Positions 17,268 through 26,251 of a stretch of 40,184 nt of DNA are shown one piece after another; positions within the stretch are counted from its first letter, which is position 1, and each line of letters starts with the position of its first letter. The stretch is taken from positions 1 to 40,184 of the forward strand of contig JAIETL010000019.1 in assembly GCA_019745195.1 (NCBI GenBank), read 5' to 3'. This DNA comes from Beijerinckiaceae bacterium. Lineage in GTDB: Bacteria > Pseudomonadota > Alphaproteobacteria > Rhizobiales > Beijerinckiaceae. The position numbers and the translations under genes are program-made. The notes beneath the pieces were generated by a model. It worked only from the letters and a program-made list of their open reading frames with translations, was not told the DNA's origin and did not search any database.

Positions 17268-18425
17268 TCAGCGCTTGTAACGGTTGGGCACGAAGGGCAT
17301 GGGAGCGACGACCGCCGGCAGCGGCCTGCCGCGCACGATCAGGTCAAGCTGCGTGCCCGGCGCGGAATGGGCTTTCGCGACGTAACCCATGGCGCAGGGC
17401 GCGTTCAGCGTCGGCCCGAAGCCGCCCGAGGTGACTTTTCCGACGACCTCGCCGTCCGGCGTGGCGATCTCCGCGCCCTCGCGGGCCGGGGCCTTGCCCT
17501 CGGGCAGGAGGCCGACGCGGACGCGCGCGACGCCCTCCGCGAACTCCTTCTGGATGCGGGCCGCGCCCGGAAAGCCGCCCTCCTCGCGCCGGCGCTTCTG
17601 GATCGACCAGGTCAGCGCCGCCTCGACGGGCGAGGTCGTCGTGTCGATGTCATGGCCGTAGAGGCACAGGCCCGCCTCGAGCCTGAGCGAATCGCGTGCG
17701 CCCAGCCCGATCGGCCTGACGGTGGCGTCGAGCAGCAGCGTGTCCCAGATCTCGCCGATGCGCCTGGCGTCGGCGGAAATCTCGTAGCCGTCCTCGCCGG
17801 TATAGCCCGAGCGGCTGACATTGGCCTTGATGCCTGCGACCTTCATGGTCCGCGAGGACATGAAGCCCATGGCGGCGGCCTCGGGCGCGATGGCTGAGAG
17901 CGCAGCCTCCGCGCCCGGCCCCTGCAGCGCGACCAGGCCGCGATGCTCGGCCCGGATCAGCTTCACGTTTGGCGGCAGGCGGGCCTCGATATGGGCGTAA
18001 TCCTCGGCCTTGCAGGCGGCGTTGACGACGAGATAGAGCGCGCCGTCCTCGTCGAGGTCGATCGAGCGCGTCACCATCAGGTCGTCGAGGATGCCGCCCT
18101 CCTCGTTCAGGAGCTGCGAATAGCGCTGTTTGCCGGGCGCGAGGTTGAGGATGTCGGCCGGGATCAGCGCTTCCAGCGCACGCGCGGTCGTCTCGTGGTC
18201 GGGGCCGACGAGGAAGGCCTGGCCCATATGCGAGACGTCGAACAGCCCGGCTTTTTCACGGGTCCAGTTGTGCTCCGTCAGGATGCCGGACGGGTACTGC
18301 ACCGGCATGTCGTAGCCGGCGAAGGGCACCATGCGCGCACCCAGCGCGACATGACGCGAATGGAGCGGCGTCTTCAGCGGCGCGGGGGCGCTGGCGGCGT
18401 CAAATTCAGCGGCTTCGGCAGCCAT
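17268..18425 (-). CDS. gcvT: Aminomethyltransferase, glycine cleavage T protein
   Basis: A 385-aa enzyme that releases ammonia from aminomethyl-lipoyl-GcvH and makes 5,10-methylene-tetrahydrofolate. GCV_T domain marks are ARMVPFAGYDMPVQYPSGI, GLFDVSHMGQAFLVGPD, GGILDDLMVTR and SGYTGEDGYEI; the C-terminal barrel has VGKVTSGGFGPTLN. It is the first gene behind the tandem glycine riboswitch. The N-terminus (about 1-20) is a low-complexity extension before LKTPLHSRHVALG, so a slightly later start is possible. Confidence 0.96.
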   Translation of the reverse strand: MAAEAAEFDAASAPAPLKTPLHSRHVALGARMVPFAGYDMPVQYPSGILTEHNWTREKAGLFDVSHMGQAFLVGPDHETTARALEALIPADILNLAPGKQRYSQLLNEEGGILDDLMVTRSIDLDEDGALYLVVNAACKAEDYAHIEARLPPNVKLIRAEHRGLVALQGPGAEAALSAIAPEAAAMGFMSSRTMKVAGIKANVSRSGYTGEDGYEISADARRIGEIWDTLLLDATVRPIGLGARDSLRLEAGLCLYGHDIDTTTSPVEAALTWSIQKRRREEGGFPGAARIQKEFAEGVARVRVGLLPEGKAPAREGAEIATPDGEVVGKVTSGGFGPTLNAPCAMGYVAKAHSAPGTQLDLIVRGRPLPAVVAPMPFVPNRYKR

Positions 18426-18479
18426 GGACGGCCCCTTCCAGAGTCAAGCGCAAGCCCCGGACGGATGTGTCCGGAACGC

Positions 18480-18682
18480 GCCCCCTCTGTCTTGGAACCT
18501 GAGAGATTTCCCCGCCCCGGCCCGACGAGCCGAGGACGAGTTACACCCGTCGGTGGGCGGAATCGCTTCCGCCACTTTCCAGAGCGCCAGTTCCCACGCG
18601 GTCCGTTTGCCTGAGCGTTTCCGGGGCGGTTGCGCCTTCGGCGCCGGCTCCGGACTGATCCGGACCCGGTCTCTCCCGCGGG
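18480..18682 (-). promoter_or_regulatory. Tandem glycine riboswitch controlling gcvT-gcvH-gcvPA-gcvPB
   Basis: Read on the minus strand, aptamer 1 (about 18682-18597) shows GGGAGAGACC, CGCCGAAGGCGCAACC and AAACGCTCAGGCAAACGGAC. Aptamer 2 (about 18586-18480) shows CTCTGGAAAGTG, CCGACGGGTGTAACTCG, GGAAATCTCTCAGG and AAGACAGAGGGG. These are the conserved cores of the glycine aptamer, in the usual two-aptamer order with a short linker. It ends about 55 bases before gcvT, so control probably acts on translation initiation or an overlapping hairpin. High glycine should switch the operon on. Confidence 0.95.
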
Positions 18683-18701
18683 GATGTTGCGGCTGCCGGC
18701 A

Positions 18702-18729
18702 CAGATACAAGACGGACGGGCTTAGTCAA
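18702..18729 (-). promoter_or_regulatory. Putative promoter of the gcv riboswitch-operon transcript
   Basis: On the minus strand TTGACT (18724-18729) and TATCTG (18702-18707) are 16 bases apart. The expected start point lies just ahead of aptamer 1. The -35 is strong and the -10 moderate. Confidence 0.5.
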
Positions 18730-18781
18730 TCGGGACGCTGCCTCGATTGGCGGCAGTCCCGTGACTTTTTACGCGCAGCGC

Positions 18782-19429
18782 CTATCTGCGGCGGGCGCGG
18801 GCAGGCGTCGCGCCGCCGGTTCCGAGGCTGACGATGATCTCGACATCGCCGCCGCCGGGCGGCACGACGATGTTATCCTCGATATGGACGAAATCGGCTC
18901 CGCCCTGCCCCGACGGGATCGTCGCCCCGACGCGCGCACTGCGGCGGGCGATAACGGTCGTCCCGCGTAGCACCTGCGTGCTCAGCGTCGCGCCGTAATT
19001 GCCCGCCCCCCCGGCCGGGCCGAGCAGAACGCGGCCCTCGACGCCGACCTTGAGCGTGAAGGCGCCGGCGCCCGTGGCTCTACATTCGCGGGCGACGTTG
19101 AGAATCGAAATCTGGTGGCGCAGGCTGCCGCTGTCGGGGCCGGACTGGGCGCGAATCGCCGCCCCGCCCTCGGCGATGATGACCTGCGGGCAGAACAGGG
19201 TCTCATCCTCGGTCTCCGGCGGCGGATCGACCCAGTTGGGATCGCGCTCGCGCGGACGCCCGCTCGGCTGCGGCACCGTGGTCGACTGGAAGACGAAGAG
19301 ATTGGTCAGCTTCTGCGTGGTGCTCAGCTCGCCCGGCGCGGACGGCGCAGACGAGCCGCAGCCGGCGAGAGCGAGGCAGAGCAGGGGAACAGACAGGCCA
19401 AGCGGCCGGGAGAGGGAAAACGCAGTCAC
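18782..19429 (-). CDS. Putative outer-membrane lipoprotein of unknown function
   Basis: A 215-aa protein from a GTG start. The signal peptide ends in the lipobox L21-A22-G23-C24 (LALAGCGSS), so lipid attachment on C24 is expected. The mature part has ETLFCPQVIIAEGGAAIRA, LRHQISILNVARECR and LKVGVEGRVLLGPAGGAG, which look like a beta-rich domain. Similar lipoproteins of unknown role occur in other alphaproteobacteria from memory. It overlaps the upstream ialB-like gene by four bases (GTGA), so the two are probably co-translated. No function is assigned. Confidence 0.75.
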   Translation of the reverse strand: MTAFSLSRPLGLSVPLLCLALAGCGSSAPSAPGELSTTQKLTNLFVFQSTTVPQPSGRPRERDPNWVDPPPETEDETLFCPQVIIAEGGAAIRAQSGPDSGSLRHQISILNVARECRATGAGAFTLKVGVEGRVLLGPAGGAGNYGATLSTQVLRGTTVIARRSARVGATIPSGQGGADFVHIEDNIVVPPGGGDVEIIVSLGTGGATPARARRR

Positions 19430-19971
19430 GGCAAGCTCTCCACGCCGGGCCCGAATCCGGTCAACGAGACGGGAATACCGACACCCTCCTCGGGTGTCTG
19501 AAACACGATGAAGGTTGCGCTCTTGCCGGCCTTGAGCTGGGTCGTCAGCGCATCGTCCATGACGACCTCGGCGACGCAGCCCGTGGTCAGACAGCGAACG
19601 AAGCCGGCGCGGCCGATATCCTTGTCGTCGATCTTGAGGCCGAGGCCCGACGGCAGCAGCACGCCGAGCGGCGCGACGACGCGCAAAAGGCGGCTCTTCT
19701 GGTCGGCGGTCTTGAGCACGATCACCAGCAGCGTCAGGTTCGGCCGGTCCTCGGCCGCGACATTCTGGACCAGCGCGCATTGCTCGACCTTGGCGCCCGG
19801 CGGCACCTCGCAGCGCATCTGCCAGTCGCCATGGGTCGCCTTGACGGCGCCCTGGGCAAAGGCCGGGCCCGCAAGTCCGGCAATGGCGAGGCCGAAAGCG
19901 GCCAGTCCGGATACGGCGATCCCGCAGGCGCGAGCCGCACGCGTCAGGGCGGGTGCGATGCTGATGCCCAT
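19426..19971 (-). CDS. IalB-family (invasion-associated locus B) periplasmic protein
   Basis: A 181-aa protein with a Sec signal peptide ending GPAFAQ (about residue 40) and an IalB domain: THGDWQMRCEVPP, EQCALVQNVAAEDRPN, LPSGLGLKIDD, RCLTTGCVAEVVMDD. The four cysteines probably form two disulfides, as in the family. IalB was named for Bartonella red-cell invasion, but the family is widespread in free-living alphaproteobacteria, where its role is unclear. ATG 19971 is preferred over the upstream 20010 start because the signal peptide then begins correctly. Confidence 0.85.
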   Translation of the reverse strand: MGISIAPALTRAARACGIAVSGLAAFGLAIAGLAGPAFAQGAVKATHGDWQMRCEVPPGAKVEQCALVQNVAAEDRPNLTLLVIVLKTADQKSRLLRVVAPLGVLLPSGLGLKIDDKDIGRAGFVRCLTTGCVAEVVMDDALTTQLKAGKSATFIVFQTPEEGVGIPVSLTGFGPGVESLP

Positions 19972-20365
19972 GCCTAGCCAAACCTCCCAAATCGACGCCC
20001 GTCCCCGCATTCCCGATCAGGACGGCGGAATTCAGGCGAAAAGCCGGTCCTTGCCCGGACGGGCCCGGAAGCGGGTCAAATCATGTCAGCGTTGGGACCA
20101 TGCAGGCCGTGCCCTGTCAAGGACAGAGCCGTTTCGCAGCCGTTTCGGGAGCCGAAGCCGCGCCCGCGGACGACTTCCGCCTCGCGCGATTATGCCGCAC
20201 GGCCCGCATGGAAGGCTCGCATTGCCCCACTGGCGCAAGCGTGATCTTTGATTTATCGCAATGCCGAAGAGCAGGGCGCGCTGTCATGGCTGCCGCCCGC
20301 TCGCGCTTGGGCCGTGCCGGGAGATGCGGGCCGCGAGCGTCACGATAAGGAGCGATGTCGGACCC
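19972..20365. other. Divergent promoter region between the ialB-like gene and ctaC
   Basis: About 390 bases without a credible gene. It contains a FixK/FNR-like box (20248-20261) and, near ctaC, AAGGAG (20347-20352) and the start of a seven-codon frame (20355-20378). Open frames here are short and unlike known proteins. Confidence 0.55.
20248..20261. promoter_or_regulatory. FixK/FNR-type box upstream of ctaC
   Basis: TTGATTTATCGCAA fits the 14-base pattern TTG(A/C)-N6-(T/G)CAA used by FixK/FNR-family regulators in rhizobia. It lies 105 bases before the ctaC start. Such sites tie respiratory genes to oxygen. A match to this short pattern can occur by chance a few times in a 40-kb window. Confidence 0.35.
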
Positions 20366-20378
20366 ATGCGATTTTTGA
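20355..20378 (+). other. Seven-codon upstream frame overlapping the ctaC start
   Basis: ATG TCG GAC CCA TGC GAT TTT TGA encodes MSDPCDF and ends 10 bases inside ctaC in another frame. AAGGAG (20347-20352) is two bases from this ATG and 13 from the ctaC ATG, so neither spacing is ideal. It could be a leader frame or chance. Confidence 0.25.
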
Positions 20379-21286
20379 GCAGGCACCTTGCAGCCAAGCG
20401 TCTGGCAGCCAAGCGTCTGGCAGCCAAGCATCTGGCAGCCCTGGCTGGCGCGGCCCTCGCGGCGACCCTCGTCACCGGCAGCGCCTCGGCCGCGACCGGC
20501 ATGCCCTCGCCCTGGCAGCTCAACCTGCAGAATCCGGTGACCGAGGTCGCGGCCTATATCAACTGGTTCCATGACTGGCTGAACGTCATCATCTTCATCA
20601 TCTCGATCTTCGTGCTCGGGCTTTTGATCTATGTCGCCTGGCGCTTCAACGAGAAGGCCAACCCGACGCCCTCCAAGACCACCCACAACGCCCTGCTCGA
20701 AGTGGCCTGGACGGTGATCCCCGTCCTGATCCTGGTCGTGATCGCGATCCCCTCCTTCCGCCTGCTCAAGCTGCAGCTCGAGATCCCGCAGGCCGACGTC
20801 ACCGTGAAGGTGACGGGCAAGCAGTGGTACTGGTCCTACGAGTATCCGCAGGATGCCGGCGCCTTCACCTTCGACTCGATCATGCTCGACGAGACGCAGC
20901 GCGCCGAGGCGATCAGGACCAACAAGATCGCCGCCGCCGAAGCGCCCAAGCTGCTCGCCGTTGACAACGAGGCGGTCGTGCCGGTCGGCAAGGTGGTGCG
21001 CGTGCAGGTCACCGCCGCCGACGTCATCCACAAATTCACCGTGCCCTCCTTCGGCGTGAAGATCGACGCCATTCCGGGCCGGCTCAACGAGACCTGGTTC
21101 AAGGCTGACCGCGAGGGCATCTATTACGGGCAGTGCTCGTTCATCTGCGGGCAGAACCACGCCTATATGCCGATCGCCTTCCGCGTCGTCAGCGCCGAGC
21201 GCTATGCCGCCTGGCTCGCGGAATCGAAGCAGAAATACGCCAACGCCACGGACGCCGCCGGCAAGGTCGCGGCCTCCCGGGACTGA
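20366..21286 (+). CDS. ctaC: Cytochrome c oxidase subunit II (aa3 type)
   Basis: A 306-aa subunit that accepts electrons from cytochrome c at the dinuclear CuA centre. A signal peptide whose n-region contains three AAKRL-like repeats is followed by two membrane helices (about 75-95 and 115-135). The periplasmic cupredoxin domain has the electron-entry motif QWYWSYEYP. CuA ligands are H222 (VIHKFTVPS), C257, C261, H265 and M268 in QCSFICGQNHAYM. The usual CSELCG or CSEICG is CSFICG here, so the glutamate that also binds Mg is Phe. Start ATG 20366 is chosen because the signal peptide begins there; an in-frame ATG at 20324 has no good ribosome site. Confidence 0.95.
   Translation: MRFLSRHLAAKRLAAKRLAAKHLAALAGAALAATLVTGSASAATGMPSPWQLNLQNPVTEVAAYINWFHDWLNVIIFIISIFVLGLLIYVAWRFNEKANPTPSKTTHNALLEVAWTVIPVLILVVIAIPSFRLLKLQLEIPQADVTVKVTGKQWYWSYEYPQDAGAFTFDSIMLDETQRAEAIRTNKIAAAEAPKLLAVDNEAVVPVGKVVRVQVTAADVIHKFTVPSFGVKIDAIPGRLNETWFKADREGIYYGQCSFICGQNHAYMPIAFRVVSAERYAAWLAESKQKYANATDAAGKVAASRD
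20391..20435 (+). repeat. 15-base tandem repeat (x3) in the ctaC signal peptide
   Basis: CAGCCAAGCGTCTGG occurs at 20391-20405 and 20406-20420, and with one change (CATCTGG) at 20421-20435, followed by a partial CAGCC. It is in frame and encodes repeated AAKRL/AAKHL units. A copy-number change would lengthen or shorten the signal peptide n-region by five residues without a frameshift. Confidence 0.92.
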
Positions 21287-21324
21287 TCCATCCGGCGGGC
21301 CGGCGCGGCCCGCACCGACACTGA

Positions 21325-22989
<1,665 letters not shown>

Positions 22990-22999
22990 GAGCATACAG

Positions 23000-23026
23000 G
23001 CGGTGGGCCGATCATCGGCCCACCGC
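23000..23026. repeat. GC-rich palindrome between ctaD and ctaB
   Basis: CGGTGGGCCGAT (23001-23012) and its reverse complement (23014-23025) are separated by one base. No T run follows, so it is not a standard terminator. It may form an mRNA 3'-end stabilising hairpin for ctaC-ctaD. Confidence 0.75.
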
Positions 23027-23141
23027 CGCCCCTCTCCAGAGCGCCTGGGCAAAGGGCGTTCCGGCGACGGGCGGCACAGCGCCGCTTTCCCTCGACCTCG
23101 CGCCTGTGCGCGACCTTAAAGACGCGAGACCCCGTATCCAG

Positions 23142-24098
23142 ATGTCCGCTGCGTTCGACACCATCGAGACCCGTTCCGAGGGCGTCGCGCTGACCTCGAC
23201 CGCCGAGGCGCGCGACTTCTTCGCCCTGCTCAAGCCGCGCGTGATGTTCCTCGTCGTCGTCACCGCGCTCGGCGGCATGGCGACGGCTCCGGGCGCGGTC
23301 CATCCGGTGATCGGGCTGGCGGCGCTGATCGCGATCGCGGTCGGGGCTGGCGCGTCGGGCTGCCTCAACATGTGGTGGGACGCCGATATCGACGCGCTGA
23401 TGACGCGCACCGCCAAGCGCCCGATTCCGGGCGGCCGCGTCGCGCCGTCGGAGGCGCTGGCCTTCGGGCTTACGCTCTCGGTCGGCTCCGTGATCGTGCT
23501 CGGCCTCGTCGCAAACCTGCTGGCGGCGGCGATGCTCGCCTTCACGATCTTCTTCTACGCCGTGGTCTACTCGATGTGGCTGAAGCGCTCGACCTCGCAG
23601 AACATCGTGATCGGCGGGGCGGCCGGCGCGTTTCCGCCGATGATCGGTGAGGCTGTCGTCACCGGCGATTTCGGCCTCCATTCGCTGGTTCTGTTCGCAA
23701 TCATCTTCCTGTGGACGCCGCCGCATTTCTGGGCGCTTGCGCTGGTCAAGGCGCGGGACTACGCGCGGGCCGGCGTGCCGATGCTGCCCAATGTCGCGGG
23801 TCCTGCCGCGACGCGTCGCCAGATCCTCGCCTATTCGCTCGTCATGGCCCCTGTCGCGGTGCTGCCGGCGCTGATGGGCTTTGCCGGCCTCGCCTATCTC
23901 GTCGTTTCGGTCGTGACAGGCCTCGCCATGATCGCGCTGTCGGTGAGAGTGCTGCGCGTCAGCGAGGGCGAGGCGGCCTACAAGGCCTGCCATGCGCTGT
24001 TCGGCTTCTCGATCCTCTATCTCTTCCTGCTCTTCGCCGTGCTGCTGGCCGAGAACAGCCTCGGGCTGATGTGGGCGCTGCCGAAGGTGATCGGATGA
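23142..24098 (+). CDS. ctaB: Protoheme IX farnesyltransferase (heme O synthase)
   Basis: A 318-aa membrane UbiA-family prenyltransferase that adds farnesyl to heme B, making heme O for heme A of the oxidase. The first Asp-rich motif is [19 protein letters not shown]; the second loop has [25 protein letters not shown]. About nine membrane helices follow the conserved start [23 protein letters not shown] 23142 is chosen because the frame is artificially open through ctaD. It overlaps the next gene by four bases (ATGA). Confidence 0.96.
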   Translation: MSAAFDTIETRSEGVALTSTAEARDFFALLKPRVMFLVVVTALGGMATAPGAVHPVIGLAALIAIAVGAGASGCLNMWWDADIDALMTRTAKRPIPGGRVAPSEALAFGLTLSVGSVIVLGLVANLLAAAMLAFTIFFYAVVYSMWLKRSTSQNIVIGGAAGAFPPMIGEAVVTGDFGLHSLVLFAIIFLWTPPHFWALALVKARDYARAGVPMLPNVAGPAATRRQILAYSLVMAPVAVLPALMGFAGLAYLVVSVVTGLAMIALSVRVLRVSEGEAAYKACHALFGFSILYLFLLFAVLLAENSLGLMWALPKVIG

Positions 24099-24262
24099 GC
24101 GAGAACGGCAACAGGCCGGTCGTCGCCTTTTCGCCCGAGGACATGGCGCGGCGCAGGCGTCGTTCGGTCGCGCTGGCGCTCGTGCTGGTCGGGCTCGTCG
24201 TGTTCTTCTTCGTGGTGACGCTGGTGAAGACCGGCCCCGCCATCATGAACAGGCCGCTGTGA
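24095..24262 (+). CDS. Small single-pass membrane protein, CoxF-like
   Basis: A 55-aa protein: an Arg-rich cytoplasmic segment (MARRRRRS), one membrane helix ([20 protein letters not shown]) and a short tail. Small proteins at this position between ctaB and ctaG are annotated CoxF in rhizobia. The start lies in the ctaB stop (ATGA) and its own stop overlaps the ctaG ATG by one base, so it is translated as part of the operon. A structural or assembly role for the oxidase is inferred from place alone. Confidence 0.75.
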   Translation: MSENGNRPVVAFSPEDMARRRRRSVALALVLVGLVVFFFVVTLVKTGPAIMNRPL

Positions 24263-24888
24263 TGGCGGCCCCGCAGACATCGCAGCAGGCTTTGGCCGCG
24301 AGGCGCACCGCGCTGATCTGCGCCGGCGTCGTCATGGGCATGACCGGGCTCTCTTTCGCAGCCGTCCCGCTCTACGACATGTTCTGCAAGGCGACGGGGT
24401 TCGGCGGCACGCCGCGCATCGCTACAGAGCAGGCAGGCACGGCCGGCGCGGGCCAGATTCTCGACCGGACGATGGCCGTGCGTCTCGACGCGAACATGGC
24501 GCCCGCGCTGGGCTGGCGCTTCGAGCCGGAAAGCCCCGAGATCGCCCTGCGCGTCGGCGAGACGAAGACGGTGTTCTACAAGATCACCAACCGCACGAAC
24601 CGCGCCTCGACCGGGATCGCGACCTTCAACGTCCAGCCGGAGCGGGCGGCGGCGCATTTCGTCAAGATCCAGTGTTTCTGCTTCACCGAGCACACGCTGC
24701 AGCCGGGCGAGAGCCTGGAAGCGCCGGTGGTGTTCTACATCGACCCCGAGATCGCGAGGAACCGCGATCTCGACGGCATCAAGTCGCTGACCCTGTCGTA
24801 CACCTACTTCCCCTCCAAGGCGGGCCAGCCCGTGACCGAGGTGAAGGCCGGCGCGGTGACGGGTGACGCGGGCAAATCGAACCTGTAA
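24262..24888 (+). CDS. ctaG: Cytochrome c oxidase assembly protein CtaG (Cox11)
   Basis: A 208-aa copper chaperone that delivers CuB to subunit I. It has one N-terminal membrane helix, the motif VPLYDMFCKATGFGGTP, and the Cu-binding pair C138/C140 in KIQCFCFTEHTL within an immunoglobulin-like periplasmic domain. The C-terminal LSYTYFPSKA is also typical of Cox11. Its ATG overlaps the preceding stop (TGATG). Confidence 0.96.
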   Translation: MAAPQTSQQALAARRTALICAGVVMGMTGLSFAAVPLYDMFCKATGFGGTPRIATEQAGTAGAGQILDRTMAVRLDANMAPALGWRFEPESPEIALRVGETKTVFYKITNRTNRASTGIATFNVQPERAAAHFVKIQCFCFTEHTLQPGESLEAPVVFYIDPEIARNRDLDGIKSLTLSYTYFPSKAGQPVTEVKAGAVTGDAGKSNL

Positions 24889-24939
24889 ACAACGGCGCAC
24901 AAGCGCGCTGAAAAGACGTCGGACGCGGAGACCAAGACG

Positions 24940-25803
24940 ATGGCCGGGGCCCATACCAAGAACCACGACTACCACCTCGTCGATCCGAGCCCGTGGCCGA
25001 TCGTCGGCGCGACCAGCGCGACGACGATGGCGATCGGCGCGGTGATGTGGATGAAGGCGATGACGCTGGGCGGCATGAAGCTCGGCCCGCTCGTCTTCGG
25101 CGTTGGCCTGCTCGGCGTGCTCTACACCATGCTCGCCTGGTGGATGGACGTGGTGCGCGAGGCCGAACACGAAGGCCACCATACCCGCGTCGTCCAGATG
25201 CATCACCGCTACGGCATGCTGATGTTCATCGCGTCGGAGGTGATGTTCTTCGTGGCCTGGTTCTGGGCCTATTTCGACGCCAGCCTCTATGCCGGCGAGG
25301 CGATCAACTACACGCGCCAGGAGTTCACCGGCGGCGTCTGGCCGCCCAAGGGTATCGCCACCTTCGACCCCTGGCACCTGCCGCTGCTGAACACGCTGAT
25401 CCTGCTGACCTCGGGCACGACGGTGACCTGGGCCCACCATGCGCTGATCCATGGCGACCGCGAGGGCCTGAAGCAGGGCCTGTGGCTGACTGTGATCCTC
25501 GGCATCCTGTTCACGATCTGCCAGATCTACGAATACGGGCACGCCGCCTTCGCCTTTTCGGGCCATATCTATGGCGCGACCTTCTTCATGGCGACCGGCT
25601 TCCACGGCTTCCATGTCTTCATCGGCACGATCTTCCTCGCGATCTGCCTGTACCGGGCTTATCTCGGCCACTTCAAGCCGGACCAGCATCTCGGCTTCGA
25701 GTTCGCCGCCTGGTACTGGCACTTCGTCGATGTGGTGTGGCTGTTCCTCTTCGCCGCCATCTATGTCTGGGGCGCGGGCTCGGCGGCAGGCGCGGCGCAC
25801 TGA
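24940..25803 (+). CDS. ctaE: Cytochrome c oxidase subunit III
   Basis: A 287-aa protein with seven predicted membrane helices. Marks of the family are KNHDYHLVDPSPWP at the N-terminus, SEVMFFVAWFWAYFDASL, WPPKGI, LLTSGTTVTWAHHA and WYWHFVDVVWLFLF at the end. It stabilises turnover of the aa3 oxidase. It follows ctaG after 51 bases and is followed by a hairpin terminator. Confidence 0.97.
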   Translation: MAGAHTKNHDYHLVDPSPWPIVGATSATTMAIGAVMWMKAMTLGGMKLGPLVFGVGLLGVLYTMLAWWMDVVREAEHEGHHTRVVQMHHRYGMLMFIASEVMFFVAWFWAYFDASLYAGEAINYTRQEFTGGVWPPKGIATFDPWHLPLLNTLILLTSGTTVTWAHHALIHGDREGLKQGLWLTVILGILFTICQIYEYGHAAFAFSGHIYGATFFMATGFHGFHVFIGTIFLAICLYRAYLGHFKPDQHLGFEFAAWYWHFVDVVWLFLFAAIYVWGAGSAAGAAH

Positions 25804-25830
25804 ACGGACGCAGCGACTGCGACAATCGGC

Positions 25831-25860
25831 AAAGGCGGCCTTGGGGCCGCCTTTGTGCTT
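25831..25860 (+). terminator. Terminator-like hairpin after ctaE
   Basis: AAAGGCGGCC-TTGG-GGCCGCCTTT (25831-25854) forms a 10-bp stem with a four-base loop, followed by GTGCTTT. The T tract is interrupted, so termination may be partial, with read-through into the DUF983-SURF1 genes. Confidence 0.7.
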
Positions 25861-25861
25861 T

Positions 25862-26251
25862 ATGGACACGATCATGGCCGACCAAGACACGCCCCTGCCC
25901 TCGCCCTGGAAGACCGGCATGGCCGGCCGCTGCCCGCGCTGCGGCGAGGGAAGACTGTTCGAGGGCTTCCTCAAGGTGCGGCCGTCATGCTCGGCCTGCG
26001 GGCTCGATTTCGCCTTCGCCGATTCGGCCGACGGGCCGGCCGTGTTCATCATGCTGATCGCTGGCTTCGCGGTGCTGGGCGCGGCTCTTTACGTCGAGAT
26101 CGCCTATGAGCCGCCGATCTGGCTGCATCTGGCGATCTGGCTGCCGCTCTCGATCATCGTCTGCCTCTCGATGCTGCGGCCGATGAAGGGGCTCGCGGTC
26201 GCGCTGCAATACTCCAACAAGGCCGAGGAAGGCAGGTTGGACAAGCGATGA
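25862..26251 (+). CDS. DUF983 zinc-ribbon membrane protein
   Basis: A 129-aa protein. A zinc-ribbon pair, CPRCGEG and CSACGLD, precedes DFAFADSADGPAVFIML and two membrane helices. This is the DUF983 family, regularly found between subunit III and SURF1 in alphaproteobacterial oxidase clusters. The function is not known; a role in oxidase assembly is suggested by context. Two in-frame starts exist, 25862 (MDTIMADQ) and 25874 (MADQDTPL), neither with a strong ribosome site. It overlaps the SURF1 gene by four bases. Confidence 0.88.
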   Translation: MDTIMADQDTPLPSPWKTGMAGRCPRCGEGRLFEGFLKVRPSCSACGLDFAFADSADGPAVFIMLIAGFAVLGAALYVEIAYEPPIWLHLAIWLPLSIIVCLSMLRPMKGLAVALQYSNKAEEGRLDKR

